10,863 nt of DNA from Acidobacteriota bacterium. Its GTDB lineage: Bacteria > Acidobacteriota > Terriglobia > 20CM-2-55-15. A program made the position numbers and the translations under genes. Under the pieces are notes generated by a model. The model made no database searches, was not told the DNA's origin, and saw only the letters and a list, made by a program, of their open reading frames with translations. Location of the stretch: positions 1 through 10,863 of the forward strand of contig QHXA01000010.1 of assembly GCA_003222755.1 (NCBI GenBank). The letters are read 5' to 3'. This document shows positions 1 through 7,936 of the stretch, in pieces; position 1 is the stretch's first letter, and each line of letters opens with the position of its first letter.

Positions 1-340
1 TAGGAATAAAACGTCCGTTTTCATCCAAGAGAGGTTCGCCGGCAGAATCCTGTTTCACCGTGTAGCTTTCGAACAGGATGATCGAACCGTACGGGAAATT
101 GAAAACTTCGCCCGGGCTCACGGACGCCGCGATGCTGTTCCCATAGACTTTTCGTATTTGGCGGTTTTGATAATTGTCGAATACGTAAAATAGTTTGTAG
201 GTGTTCTGATAGCCTGCCGGAAACCCAACGCGATCCACCGTCGGAGCAGGCAGAGACTGCGTGTGACCGACAAAAACCAGCGACGCTGCGGCGAGTACAA
301 CTCCGATCGACGCCAGCGACGTCAGCACAATCCGTTTCAT
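1..340 (-). CDS. Cytochrome P460-like secreted haem protein, 3' part missing
   Basis: The leftward frame opens with ATG at 340 and stays open to the window edge, giving 113 residues of the N-terminal part. A ribosome binding site (GAGGAG) sits 7 bases before the ATG. Residues 1-3 (MKR) and a hydrophobic stretch at about 4-24 form a signal peptide or membrane anchor. From residue 39 the pattern GFPAGY, then KVYGNSIAA, then FPYGSIILFESY resembles the start of the cytochrome P460 fold, which in known members is a periplasmic c-type haem protein (hydroxylamine or cytochrome c'-beta type). The haem motif CxxCH lies C-terminal in that family and would be outside the window, so haem binding is inferred. 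The gene is divergent from speA with about 124 bases between starts. The family call is moderately sure; the substrate is unknown. Confidence 0.62.
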   Translation of the reverse strand, partial: MKRIVLTSLASIGVVLAAASLVFVGHTQSLPAPTVDRVGFPAGYQNTYKLFYVFDNYQNRQIRKVYGNSIAASVSPGEVFNFPYGSIILFESYTVKQDSAGEPLLDENGRFIP

Positions 341-403
341 AGACGTACTCCTCTGTTCGGGTCTGTTTGATGGTCGCGTTCTCACTAAGAGGGGTGGTGG
401 GCG

Positions 404-426
404 GCAATATATAACATCCATATTGC
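404..426. promoter_or_regulatory. Inverted repeat between divergent P460-like gene and speA
   Basis: GCAATAT at 404-410 is mirrored by ATATTGC at 420-426 with a 9-base AT-rich spacer. It lies in the 124-base divergent gap and contains TATA-rich sequence (TATATAAC at 408-415) that could serve as a -10 box on either strand. No convincing -35 was found. It is a possible operator controlling one or both genes. The repeat is seen directly; the function is inferred. Confidence 0.35.
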
Positions 427-464
427 GGATGCGTAGCTTTTGCTCTAGTCTGAAATTTTGTCCG

Positions 465-2426
465 ATGACGAAAGAACTTACCAAAGAAGATGTCTGGACG
501 ATTGAGGAGGCGGAAAACCTCTATCGAGTCAAGCTGTGGGGCGAGTCCTATTTCTACGTCAACGAGCAAGGACATCTTTCGGTGCGGCCAATTCTGGGCG
601 ATCCGATCGGCATCGATGTCTTCAGGGTGGCTCAAGATCTGAAGCAGCAGAAAATTCAATTTCCCCTGCTGATCCGGTTTCAGGACCTGCTGCGGTCTCG
701 TGTCAGTGAACTGAATAACGCATTCCGCAGAGCGATCGAAGAAGCCGAGTACAGGAACGTTTATGTCGGTGTCTATCCGATCAAAGTGAACCAACTTCAT
801 GAGGTGGTTCAGGAGATCCTGGAAGCCGGCCGCCCATTTAGCTTTGGGCTCGAATGCGGGTCGAAGGCGGAGCTGGTTGCTGCGCTTCCGCATCTGGAGG
901 ACGATCGCACGCTGCTCATCTGCAACGGCTACAAGGATTGGACTATGATGAGGCTGATGCTGATCGGGCAGCTGCTTGGAAAGAACGTCATTCCCATTCT
1001 CGAAAAGTATTCAGAAATCCAGCTCATGTTACCGCTCGCAAGCGAACTCGGCGTTCGTCCGAAGTTCGGCGTTCGCGTTCGAGTTTCAGTGGCTGGTTCG
1101 GGAAAATGGGCGGCCTCGGGAGGCGATGCTTCGAAATTCGGAATCACCATCTCAGAACTCGTCAACATGATCGATGAACTGACGGCCAGAGGTGTGGCCG
1201 ATGGTTTCAAGCTGCTGCATTTTCATTTGGGTAGCCAGATTTTGGACATTCAGAACCTCAAGCAGGCGGTGAAAGAGATCGCACGTATCTACGCCACACT
1301 CAGGAAGCGCGGCCTGGATATCGAATATGTCGACGTGGGCGGCGGGCTGGGCGTCAACTACGAGGCCGGAGAAGTCACATCGCCTCACGGCATCAACTAC
1401 ACGCTGCAGGAATACACCAATGCCGTCGTTTATACGGTTAAGGAAGTTTGCGATGCCGAAAAAGTATCGCACCCGATATTGGTTTCTGAAAGCGGCCGGG
1501 CGCTGACGGCGCATCACTCCGTTTTGATCGTCGAAGTCATGGCATCCCATCGCCGCGACGCTGTTCAAGACAGTTTGGCCCCGGAGAAGATCGACAATCC
1601 TGTTGTTCAGGAGCTGGCGAAGTTGCTGGCCTTCGTTACGGACAAGCGCCGAAAATCAGTGCCGATTTTATTGGAGACGTTTCACGACGCTGCGGAAAAA
1701 AGGCAGGAAGTGAGTTTGCTCTTTGAACTGGGGTATTGCACGCTCGACCAGAAAGCGATAGCCGAAAAACTCTATTGGTCCGTCTGCATCAATGTTAATC
1801 GTATGCTTCAGCGGCGAAATCCCGAACTGCTCCCGAAGGATCTGATGGCCATGCGTGAACAGCTCACCGATCAGTATCTCTGCGATTTTTCCGTTTTTCA
1901 ATCCATACAGGACTACTGGTCGGTCGGGCAGGTTTTTCCGATCATGCCGCTGCAGAGGCTGAACGAGCAGCCAACCCGATTGGCGACGCTCGTCGATCTG
2001 ACGTGTGATTCAGACGGAAAGGTCGACAAGTTTATCGCGCCGACGGGAGCGAAGAACGCTCTCGAGCTGCACCGGCTTGTCGAAGGTGAGCCTTATTACT
2101 TGGGCATTTTCCTTGTCGGCGCTTACCAGGACATCCTTGGTGATATTCACAACCTTTTTGGGCGCGTCACCGAGGTTCACGTCTATGCCGACGCCGAGGA
2201 ACGCGACAATTACTTTGTGGAAAAAGTGATCAAGGGAACAACCGTTCAGGAAATCCTCGCGGTGGTTCAGTATTTCCCGAACGATCTGCAGCGCCGCATG
2301 GAACAGGTGATCCAGCAAAAAGTGAAAGAGGGCTTGATCCGGCCCAAGGTTGGCGTGCAGCTTCTGGATCAATACAGCAAAGCCTTCCACGAATATACAT
2401 ACCTCGACTCGAACGACGGCGCGTAG
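465..2426 (+). CDS. speA: Biosynthetic arginine decarboxylase (SpeA)
   Basis: A PLP-dependent fold III decarboxylase that converts arginine to agmatine, the first step of the agmatine route to putrescine and spermidine. At 653 residues it is close to the E. coli SpeA length. The N-terminus WTIEEAENLY with WGESYFYVNEQG is typical. VYPIKVNQ carries the PLP Schiff-base lysine (about K107). HFHLGSQI, VDVGGGLGVNY and SESGRALTAHHS are phosphate-binding and barrel motifs. DLTCDSDG near the C-terminal beta domain holds the conserved active-site cysteine. I chose ATG 465 because the SpeA homology begins there. In-frame TTG 423 and ATG 429 would add 12-14 unconserved residues, and none of the starts has a clear ribosome binding site. 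It is probably cotranscribed with mdh. Confidence 0.95.
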   Translation: MTKELTKEDVWTIEEAENLYRVKLWGESYFYVNEQGHLSVRPILGDPIGIDVFRVAQDLKQQKIQFPLLIRFQDLLRSRVSELNNAFRRAIEEAEYRNVYVGVYPIKVNQLHEVVQEILEAGRPFSFGLECGSKAELVAALPHLEDDRTLLICNGYKDWTMMRLMLIGQLLGKNVIPILEKYSEIQLMLPLASELGVRPKFGVRVRVSVAGSGKWAASGGDASKFGITISELVNMIDELTARGVADGFKLLHFHLGSQILDIQNLKQAVKEIARIYATLRKRGLDIEYVDVGGGLGVNYEAGEVTSPHGINYTLQEYTNAVVYTVKEVCDAEKVSHPILVSESGRALTAHHSVLIVEVMASHRRDAVQDSLAPEKIDNPVVQELAKLLAFVTDKRRKSVPILLETFHDAAEKRQEVSLLFELGYCTLDQKAIAEKLYWSVCINVNRMLQRRNPELLPKDLMAMREQLTDQYLCDFSVFQSIQDYWSVGQVFPIMPLQRLNEQPTRLATLVDLTCDSDGKVDKFIAPTGAKNALELHRLVEGEPYYLGIFLVGAYQDILGDIHNLFGRVTEVHVYADAEERDNYFVEKVIKGTTVQEILAVVQYFPNDLQRRMEQVIQQKVKEGLIRPKVGVQLLDQYSKAFHEYTYLDSNDGA

Positions 2427-2480
2427 GGTGTGCTAATATCTCCGATTTCATTTTGCTAAAACGATTGTGGAGAACATGTA

Positions 2481-3407
2481 ATGGCAAGAAGGAAAGTCAG
2501 CATCGTGGGGGCCGGCAACGTCGGCGCGACTGCGGGGCAGCGCATTGTGGATCAGGAACTGGCCGATGTTGTCCTTATTGACATCATCGAAGGTGTGCCG
2601 CAGGGCAAGGCGCTCGATCTTGCGGAATCGGGCCCCATCGAGGGATATGACTGCAGGATTAGCGGAACGAACAATTACAGGGACACGGCGAACTCCGACA
2701 TCGTGGTGATCACCGCCGGCATCCCACGCAAGCCCGGCATGAGCCGCGATGATCTCTTGAAGACGAATTACGGAATTGTGAAGAGTGTGACGGAGGAGGT
2801 TGTCAAGAATTCGCCCAATGGCATCATTATTGTTGTGAGCAATCCTCTGGATGCAATGGTTCAAACCGCGTTTCGCGTAAGCAGGTTTCCGAAGCAGCGC
2901 GTTGTTGGAATGGCAGGGGTTCTGGATTCTGCGCGGTTTCGAGCTTTCATTGCAATGGAGTTAAATGTTTCCGTCGAGAATATCCACGCTTTTGTGCTCG
3001 GCGGACATGGAGACTCGATGGTCCCATTGCCGCGCTACTCCACAGTGGCGGGCATTCCGATTACCGAGTTGCTCCCCAAAGAGACGATCGATCGGTTGGC
3101 CCAGCGCGCGCGCGACGGCGGGGCGGAGATCGTCAGCTATTTGAAGACGAGCGCCTGGTATGCGCCAGCCTCCGCAATCGTCGAGATGGTCGATGCGATC
3201 CTCAATGATCGAAAAAAGATTTTGCCGTGTGCGGCTTACCTCGAGGGAGAGTACGGGATCAATGGCCTGTACGTGGGCGTGCCCGTGAAATTGGGCGAGA
3301 AAGGTGTCGAGCAGGTTATCGAAATCAACCTCACCCTGGAAGAGCGCGCCGCGCTGCACAAGTCTGCAGCGGCGGTGAAGGAACTTACCGATATCATCGG
3401 GGTGTAA
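2481..3407 (+). CDS. mdh: Malate dehydrogenase, LDH-like type
   Basis: NAD-dependent oxidation of malate to oxaloacetate in the cytoplasm (TCA cycle). The 308 residues match the tetrameric, lactate-dehydrogenase-like MDH group. The Rossmann loop GAGNVG is at 10-15. Asp34 closes beta-2 and favours NAD over NADP. Arg83 and Arg89 on the mobile loop (IPRKPGMSRDD) bind the dicarboxylate and argue for malate over lactate, where the first position is Gln. NPLDAM is at 121-126. LDSARF holds Asp149 and Arg152, and GGHGDSM holds the catalytic His176. ATG 2481 has GGAG 8 bases upstream. The gap to speA is 54 bases without an evident terminator, so an operon is likely. No odd features. Confidence 0.95.
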   Translation: MARRKVSIVGAGNVGATAGQRIVDQELADVVLIDIIEGVPQGKALDLAESGPIEGYDCRISGTNNYRDTANSDIVVITAGIPRKPGMSRDDLLKTNYGIVKSVTEEVVKNSPNGIIIVVSNPLDAMVQTAFRVSRFPKQRVVGMAGVLDSARFRAFIAMELNVSVENIHAFVLGGHGDSMVPLPRYSTVAGIPITELLPKETIDRLAQRARDGGAEIVSYLKTSAWYAPASAIVEMVDAILNDRKKILPCAAYLEGEYGINGLYVGVPVKLGEKGVEQVIEINLTLEERAALHKSAAAVKELTDIIGV

Positions 3408-3533
3408 CCCGGGGGAATTCGTCACTTTCCCGCTTTAGCCAGATCCCTTTCCAATCCGATCTGCGCTGCCCGTCCGCAATTCTGCATGACGCGGTCCGCG
3501 GTGGCTACAAATGTGGTACTCTTCGCCGCGGAA

Positions 3534-5144
3534 ATGGACGAGCGGCAGGACCGTATATTTTTCTGGATCGTCGTATTCGCGCTGTTGTTACTGACTCGCA
3601 TTCCGGCAATGGCGAGTTATTTGTCGATCGACAACGTCAATCTCGCCTTCTCGCTGGAGAACTTTGATCCGCGCATTCATCAGCCTCAACCGCCCGGCTA
3701 TCCTTTCTTCGTACTGTTTGGCCGCGTTCTCAACGTCATCTTTCGCGATGCGGAACGCACATTTGCCGCGATCTCACTCGTCGTCTGCGGGCTGTGCCTG
3801 CCGATTGCCTACCTGTTGGGTAAGAGAATGTTTTCGGGATGGGCGGCCCGGGCCGCGGTATTTCTCGTTCTGGTGAATCCCGTCTTCTGGCATTCGAGCC
3901 TCGACGGACCGCTTCGCCCGCATCTGGCGTTGTTTTCACTGCTGACGGCGTACTGCTGTTGGCGATGTTGGAACGGGGAGAAGCGATTTGCTATTTGGGG
4001 AGCGGTGGCGTTAGGCGCCGGCAGTGGCTTTCGGCCAGACCTGATCGCATTTTTACTCCCGCTTTGGTTGATCTCAGCTTGGGTTGGCACAAAGTCATGG
4101 ACTGCCGTACTCCGTGGAGCCGGGATACTCGTGGGAATCGGCCTGATCTGGGCCGGCGCACTTGTCATTGCGATGGGCGGCGTTCAAACATTCATGAAGA
4201 TCATGCTCGACTATGCAGTCGATCAGTCCAAGCCGGAATCAGTCGTTTTAGGATCATCGCTGCTGGCTTGGTTACGGCAAATCAATCGGCTCGTGATCTG
4301 GAACGGACTCGCTGTCGCTACTTGGATCTGCGCGATTCCTTTTTATTTTCGACATCGAGATCGTCTGCCGGTTACGGGCGCTCAGGGTGTTTTCTTCTTT
4401 ATTTGGCTCGTGCCTGGGATCATCGTTCAGGCTCTTGTCCATATTGGCGCGCCAGGCCACACCCTGTTTTCGGTGGTCGCGTTGTGCGTGATCGGCGGCT
4501 ATGTGTTATCGCTCGCGCCGGCGAGGGATCTTCTGCTGGGCGCGGCACTGGTTGTGAATGTCATGCTGTTCCTGGATTTCTTCGCGTTGCCGGGGGGCAC
4601 GATCAACTCGCCCGACCGGTTGCCCTCGCTCAAGAACGCTCTACTGTTTGCAACATTCGAATCATCCATTGGACAAGTTCGATGGCTGGACGAAGTCACG
4701 CGGGTAACGCTCGATGAGATCAAGCAGTTCACGCCGAAGGACCGGCCTTCCATCATCATTTCAACGGATACCTACACGAATCAGTGGTTCATGAACTGGC
4801 GTATCGGACGCTACTACCTTCCGAATCAGGATTTTTGGATTCTGTATAACAACTCCAGCAAGAAACGGGCAGAGCGTATTCGCCGAGATGCGTTGCTGGA
4901 TCTGAGAGAGAAGGCGCCATTGAGAGTTCCAGTGTTTCAGGAAGGGCGGATTATCTGGCTGATCGAACCGGACAGCGCGATTCGCAACCAGGTGGCCGCC
5001 AGCCAGAATTTGATAGGCGGTAAGTACGTCTATTATTCCGACATCAGGAAAGATTCCGCGCCCTTCATGGTCGACGGATTTGAGATTGTGCCGTCCCTAT
5101 TCGGCTTTTTGCCGCAGGCCGCCAGCGTGACTTCGCAGCGCTGA
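3534..5144 (+). CDS. Multi-spanning GT-C type membrane glycosyltransferase (GT39/ArnT-like)
   Basis: An integral inner-membrane protein of 536 residues with about ten hydrophobic helices (roughly 8-25, 77-96, 104-119, 128-143, 152-184, 192-214, 253-272, 285-304, 310-328, 332-351), then a soluble C-terminal part of about 180 residues. The first outer loop has SIDNVNLAFSLENFD followed by HQPQPPGYP, the acidic-loop pattern of GT-C enzymes that use polyprenyl-phosphate sugars. GFRPDL at 165-170 is also typical of these relatives. It probably transfers a lipid-linked sugar to a periplasmic acceptor; donor and acceptor are unknown. The frame extends up to ATG 3486, which would add 16 residues. I prefer 3534 because MDERQ directly precedes the first helix, but neither start has a good ribosome binding site. 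The stop is one base before the aminotransferase ATG, so translation is likely coupled. Confidence 0.75.
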   Translation: MDERQDRIFFWIVVFALLLLTRIPAMASYLSIDNVNLAFSLENFDPRIHQPQPPGYPFFVLFGRVLNVIFRDAERTFAAISLVVCGLCLPIAYLLGKRMFSGWAARAAVFLVLVNPVFWHSSLDGPLRPHLALFSLLTAYCCWRCWNGEKRFAIWGAVALGAGSGFRPDLIAFLLPLWLISAWVGTKSWTAVLRGAGILVGIGLIWAGALVIAMGGVQTFMKIMLDYAVDQSKPESVVLGSSLLAWLRQINRLVIWNGLAVATWICAIPFYFRHRDRLPVTGAQGVFFFIWLVPGIIVQALVHIGAPGHTLFSVVALCVIGGYVLSLAPARDLLLGAALVVNVMLFLDFFALPGGTINSPDRLPSLKNALLFATFESSIGQVRWLDEVTRVTLDEIKQFTPKDRPSIIISTDTYTNQWFMNWRIGRYYLPNQDFWILYNNSSKKRAERIRRDALLDLREKAPLRVPVFQEGRIIWLIEPDSAIRNQVAASQNLIGGKYVYYSDIRKDSAPFMVDGFEIVPSLFGFLPQAASVTSQR

Positions 5145-5145
5145 C

Positions 5146-6219
5146 ATGCACTTTAACGATGTTCAGCTGCAATACGAATCTTTGCGCGATGAGATCGATG
5201 GCGCCATCCGCGAGGTACTTGCGAACGGCCGTTACATTCTCGGTCCAGCGATGGTTGCATTCGAAGATGAATTCGCACGGTACACTCGAACGGCGGAAGG
5301 CATCGCGGTTGGCTCTGGTACAGACGCGCTCACGATTGCGTTGTCGGCCATGGGTGTTGGGGCCGGTGATGAGGTGCTCGTTCCTGCCGTCAGTGCCGCG
5401 GCAACGGCTATGGCGGCGGCTGCTGCAGGCGCCAAACCAGTGTTTGTCGATGTGTCACTGCACGATTTCAATATTGATCCCATTCAGGCCCTGGACAGGA
5501 AAACAGCACGGACACGAGCGGTGATTCCAGTGCATTTGTACGGAATGCCTGCACGGTTGAAGGAAATTTCGAATGTCGGCGTCCCGATCCTCGAAGACGC
5601 TGCACAGGCCCATGGCAGCTATGCCAATTGGGGCCGCTGCGGTGCTTTTGGCCAAGCTGCTGCGTTTAGTTTTTATCCCACGAAGAATCTCGGCGCTTAC
5701 GGCGACGCCGGAATAATCGTAACCTCGGATTCCACTGTTGCAAACAAAGCCCGGATGTTGCGCAACTACGGCCAACGCGAGAATTATTCGTCTGAGATCT
5801 TGGGCGAGAATAGCCGGTTGGACGAATTGCACGCGGCGATCTTACGCGTGAAGCTTCGGAAACTGGATCAGTGGAATAATCGCCGGCGGGCTATTGCCGC
5901 GAAATATCGTGAGGCGTTTCGGGACCTTCCCATCGGCGTTCAAGCTGAAACCGGCTCGAGTAACTACCATCTGTTCGTCATTACATCGCCGCAACGCAAC
6001 AAGCTACGCGCGCACCTGGACGAACTGAAAATTCCGACGCTGATCCATTACCCGCATCCCCTCCACCGGCAAGCGGCTTTTGCGGAGTTTGGTCCCGCGC
6101 GGTGCCCGAATGCGGATTTGCTTTGCTCGCGTGTTGTAAGCCTGCCGATTCATGCCTTCTTGACGGACGGGGAAGTGGATCGCGTGATCGAGGGTGTGCG
6201 CGCGTTCTTCCGTGCGTAA
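5146..6219 (+). CDS. DegT/DnrJ/EryC1/StrS family sugar aminotransferase
   Basis: A PLP-dependent fold I transaminase of 357 residues that installs an amino group on a nucleotide-linked keto-sugar, usually with glutamate or glutamine as donor. The family signature is complete: NGRYILGP near the N-terminus, VGSGTDALTIAL (phosphate binding, about 55-66), EDAAQAHGS with the ring-binding Asp151, and SFYPTKNLGAYGDAG with the PLP lysine at 180. NSRLDELHAAIL and the C-terminal HYPHPLH also fit dTDP-3-amino-sugar transaminases such as FdtB/QdtB types, but the exact substrate cannot be read from sequence. The start lies one base after the upstream membrane glycosyltransferase stop, so the two form an operon. 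The 3' end overlaps the convergent methyltransferase by 70 bases. Confidence 0.9.
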   Translation: MHFNDVQLQYESLRDEIDGAIREVLANGRYILGPAMVAFEDEFARYTRTAEGIAVGSGTDALTIALSAMGVGAGDEVLVPAVSAAATAMAAAAAGAKPVFVDVSLHDFNIDPIQALDRKTARTRAVIPVHLYGMPARLKEISNVGVPILEDAAQAHGSYANWGRCGAFGQAAAFSFYPTKNLGAYGDAGIIVTSDSTVANKARMLRNYGQRENYSSEILGENSRLDELHAAILRVKLRKLDQWNNRRRAIAAKYREAFRDLPIGVQAETGSSNYHLFVITSPQRNKLRAHLDELKIPTLIHYPHPLHRQAAFAEFGPARCPNADLLCSRVVSLPIHAFLTDGEVDRVIEGVRAFFRA

Positions 6220-6947
6220 CAAATCAACGACAACCCAAACGGCAGCCGCCATCCGGCTTTAAACCATTTCGCTTCGCTTGCGAGCACGGTCCGGAAGATG
6301 ACGTCCAGCCATCCCAAACCCCGCGGGAGCGGCTTCACGTCCGTGCCGCCGCCGATGCCGATGCGCTTAAGGAAGCGCCGAAGCAGGATGACTGGAAACA
6401 AGAATCCGTTCGCATAGCTGGTCCACTCAACCATAAAACCCGCATCGGCCAGCCGCTTCGCTAGTTCCTCGCGAGTGTAACGGTATCGGACCTGGAGTTC
6501 TTCATCATGCGAGGACCACAGCCACATGAATGCCGGCACACGAATGAACAGATGACCCTCCTGCTTCAGCACCCGATGCATCTCGCGGAGCGACGCATCG
6601 TGCATCTCGTACGGCGTCTGGGTCACAACTTCGAATGAGAAAACAATGTCGAAGGTCCCGGACTTGAAAGGAATGTCTGTAATCGAGGCTTGCGCAATTT
6701 TACGGAAGCCGCGCTTCCGAACGTGCTTGAGAGCGGCATCAGCAATATCAAGGCCGTAGATGTCCCGCGAATTTCCTGCGGCGTAATATGCAAGATTGAA
6801 GCCTGTCCCGCATCCTGCGTCGAGAATCCGCAGATTCGCTTGCTGCAGTTCACGCGCGGCAATGGTGTCTGTGATTTCGCGCATTGCGGGGAACCACCAA
6901 TAGTTTTCCTCCAGCTGGTAGAGCAGCTCGAAATCTTGTTCGTGCAT
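6150..6947 (-). CDS. Class I SAM-dependent methyltransferase
   Basis: 265 residues. Motif I is ILDAGCGTG at 41-49, the acidic end of beta-2 is YGLDIAD (Asp67), and DIPFKSGTFDIVFSFEVV at 91-108 covers the later strands. The N-terminal ENYWWFPAMR is common in methyltransferases of sugar and polyprenol clusters. The DVLEH-type histidine after beta-4 is absent here (EVVTQTPYE). A hydrophobic stretch at 181-198 could touch the membrane. The substrate is unknown, most likely a sugar or lipid intermediate given the neighbours. I chose ATG 6947 because it follows the upstream SDR stop by 10 bases. The frame runs on to 7121, but that part overlaps the SDR gene and is not conserved-looking. The last ~18 residues, rich in Ser, Thr and Lys, lie mostly in the overlap with the aminotransferase gene. 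Confidence 0.85.
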   Translation of the reverse strand: MHEQDFELLYQLEENYWWFPAMREITDTIAARELQQANLRILDAGCGTGFNLAYYAAGNSRDIYGLDIADAALKHVRKRGFRKIAQASITDIPFKSGTFDIVFSFEVVTQTPYEMHDASLREMHRVLKQEGHLFIRVPAFMWLWSSHDEELQVRYRYTREELAKRLADAGFMVEWTSYANGFLFPVILLRRFLKRIGIGGGTDVKPLPRGLGWLDVIFRTVLASEAKWFKAGWRLPFGLSLICYARKNARTPSITRSTSPSVKKA

Positions 6948-6957
6948 CCGCGGGAGC

Positions 6958-7936
6958 TTACCAGTAGTGTTGGCGATACCGCTGGTAATACTCGACCGTG
7001 CGTGCCAGCCCTTCTTCAATTGGCACGCGCGCCCTCCAGCCGGTGACGAAATTGAACTTTGCGGCGGAGCTATAAACGCTGCCGATGTCGATCGCCTTTT
7101 TATCCGCCGGAAAAGGAACAATGCGATAGGAGCCGCGCCCAGCCGCCTTGACGAGCAGCTTTACGAATTCTTCAATCGCGACCGCGCGCTCGCCGCCAAG
7201 ATTGAAGTAATCTCCCTTCACTTTTTCGTTCGCGCCCGCGATCAATAGAGCATCGACCACATCGTCCACGTAATTAAAGCCGCGGACCTGCTGGCCGTCG
7301 CCGTAGACTTGAATCTCCTCGCCGTCGATCGCTTGCTTGATGAACCAGCCGACGAAACCTTGCCGCGCGTGTTTCACCAGTTGACGGGGACCGTATGTAT
7401 TGATCAGGCGGAGCGAGACGGCCGGAATTCCATACGCGCGCTGGTACACGATATGAAACCATTCACCCGCCATCTTGTTCACCCCGTTTACATCGACGGG
7501 TTTCAGAAGCTGTGTCTCGACAAGCGGCACACTGTCAGGCCGTCCGTATGATTGTCGCGTTCCGGAGTAAACGACGCGTGCCTCGCGATTTTCAATCTTG
7601 CAGGCTTCGAGAACCGTCAGTGGTGCGACGGCATTCATCTGCAGATCTTCGAACGGTTCTTGCATGGATTCGATATGGCTGACATGACCAGCGAGACTGA
7701 ACACGTAAGCTTTGTCGCGAACCAGCTTGCGTACCAGTTGGTGATTACAGCTATCGCCGCTGATCGACGTGATTCTTAATCGAATCAATGTTGAAGTAAT
7801 TCCCTCCACATGTCGGATGGAGCGAATCCAGAAGAGTGACTGACGCGCCGTGTTGAACGAGACGTATCGCGAGATTGCTTCCGATGAAGCCGAGGCCGCC
7901 GGTGATTAGGACTTTTTGGCCGCGATACTCATCCAT
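6958..7936 (-). pseudogene. NAD-dependent sugar epimerase/dehydratase (extended SDR), frameshifted
   Basis: Two adjacent leftward frames together make one extended SDR. The first (ATG 7936 to stop at 7751) has the NAD loop ITGGLGFIGSN and VTLLDSLHP. The second (open from about 7809 to the stop at 6958) continues with SGDS, VFSLAGHVSHI, NTYGPRQ, GWFIKQAIDGEEIQVYGDG and FNYVDDVVDAL. The switch falls near 7771-7762; removing one base there (or adding two) restores a product of about 325 residues. The family modifies nucleotide sugars, as in GalE or RmlB. Thr126 replaces the usual catalytic Ser, and the YxxxK tyrosine is Asn150 (VNGVNK), with Lys154 kept. The first ATG overlaps the GT2 gene by 31 bases. 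It may be a true lesion or a sequence error. A GTG at 7809 could start a fragment lacking the NAD loop. Confidence 0.8.

Noticed and set aside
21..893. 290-codon leftward open frame across the P460-like start and the speA 5' end
   Set aside because: It runs antisense to speA and out of frame with the P460-like gene, which has its own ribosome binding site and signal peptide.
2476..2483. ATGTAATG, a start-stop minimal frame just before mdh
   Set aside because: A possible regulatory start-stop cannot be told from chance; the mdh ATG at 2481 has a normal ribosome binding site.
3408..3485. Possible terminator after mdh (GGGGGAA ... TTTCCC)
   Set aside because: The stem is only about 5 bp and no T-run follows.
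4083..4100. TTGGCACAAAGTCATGG, a second sigma-54-like sequence
   Set aside because: It lacks the GC at -12 and lies inside a coding region.
3839..4717. 292-codon rightward open frame inside the membrane glycosyltransferase
   Set aside because: It is an alternative frame of a clear membrane protein, is rich in Arg/Ser/Cys, and has no recognisable domain.
6948..7121. N-terminal extension of the methyltransferase to a start at 7121
   Set aside because: It would overlap the well conserved SDR 3' end, and family homology begins at the ATG at 6947.
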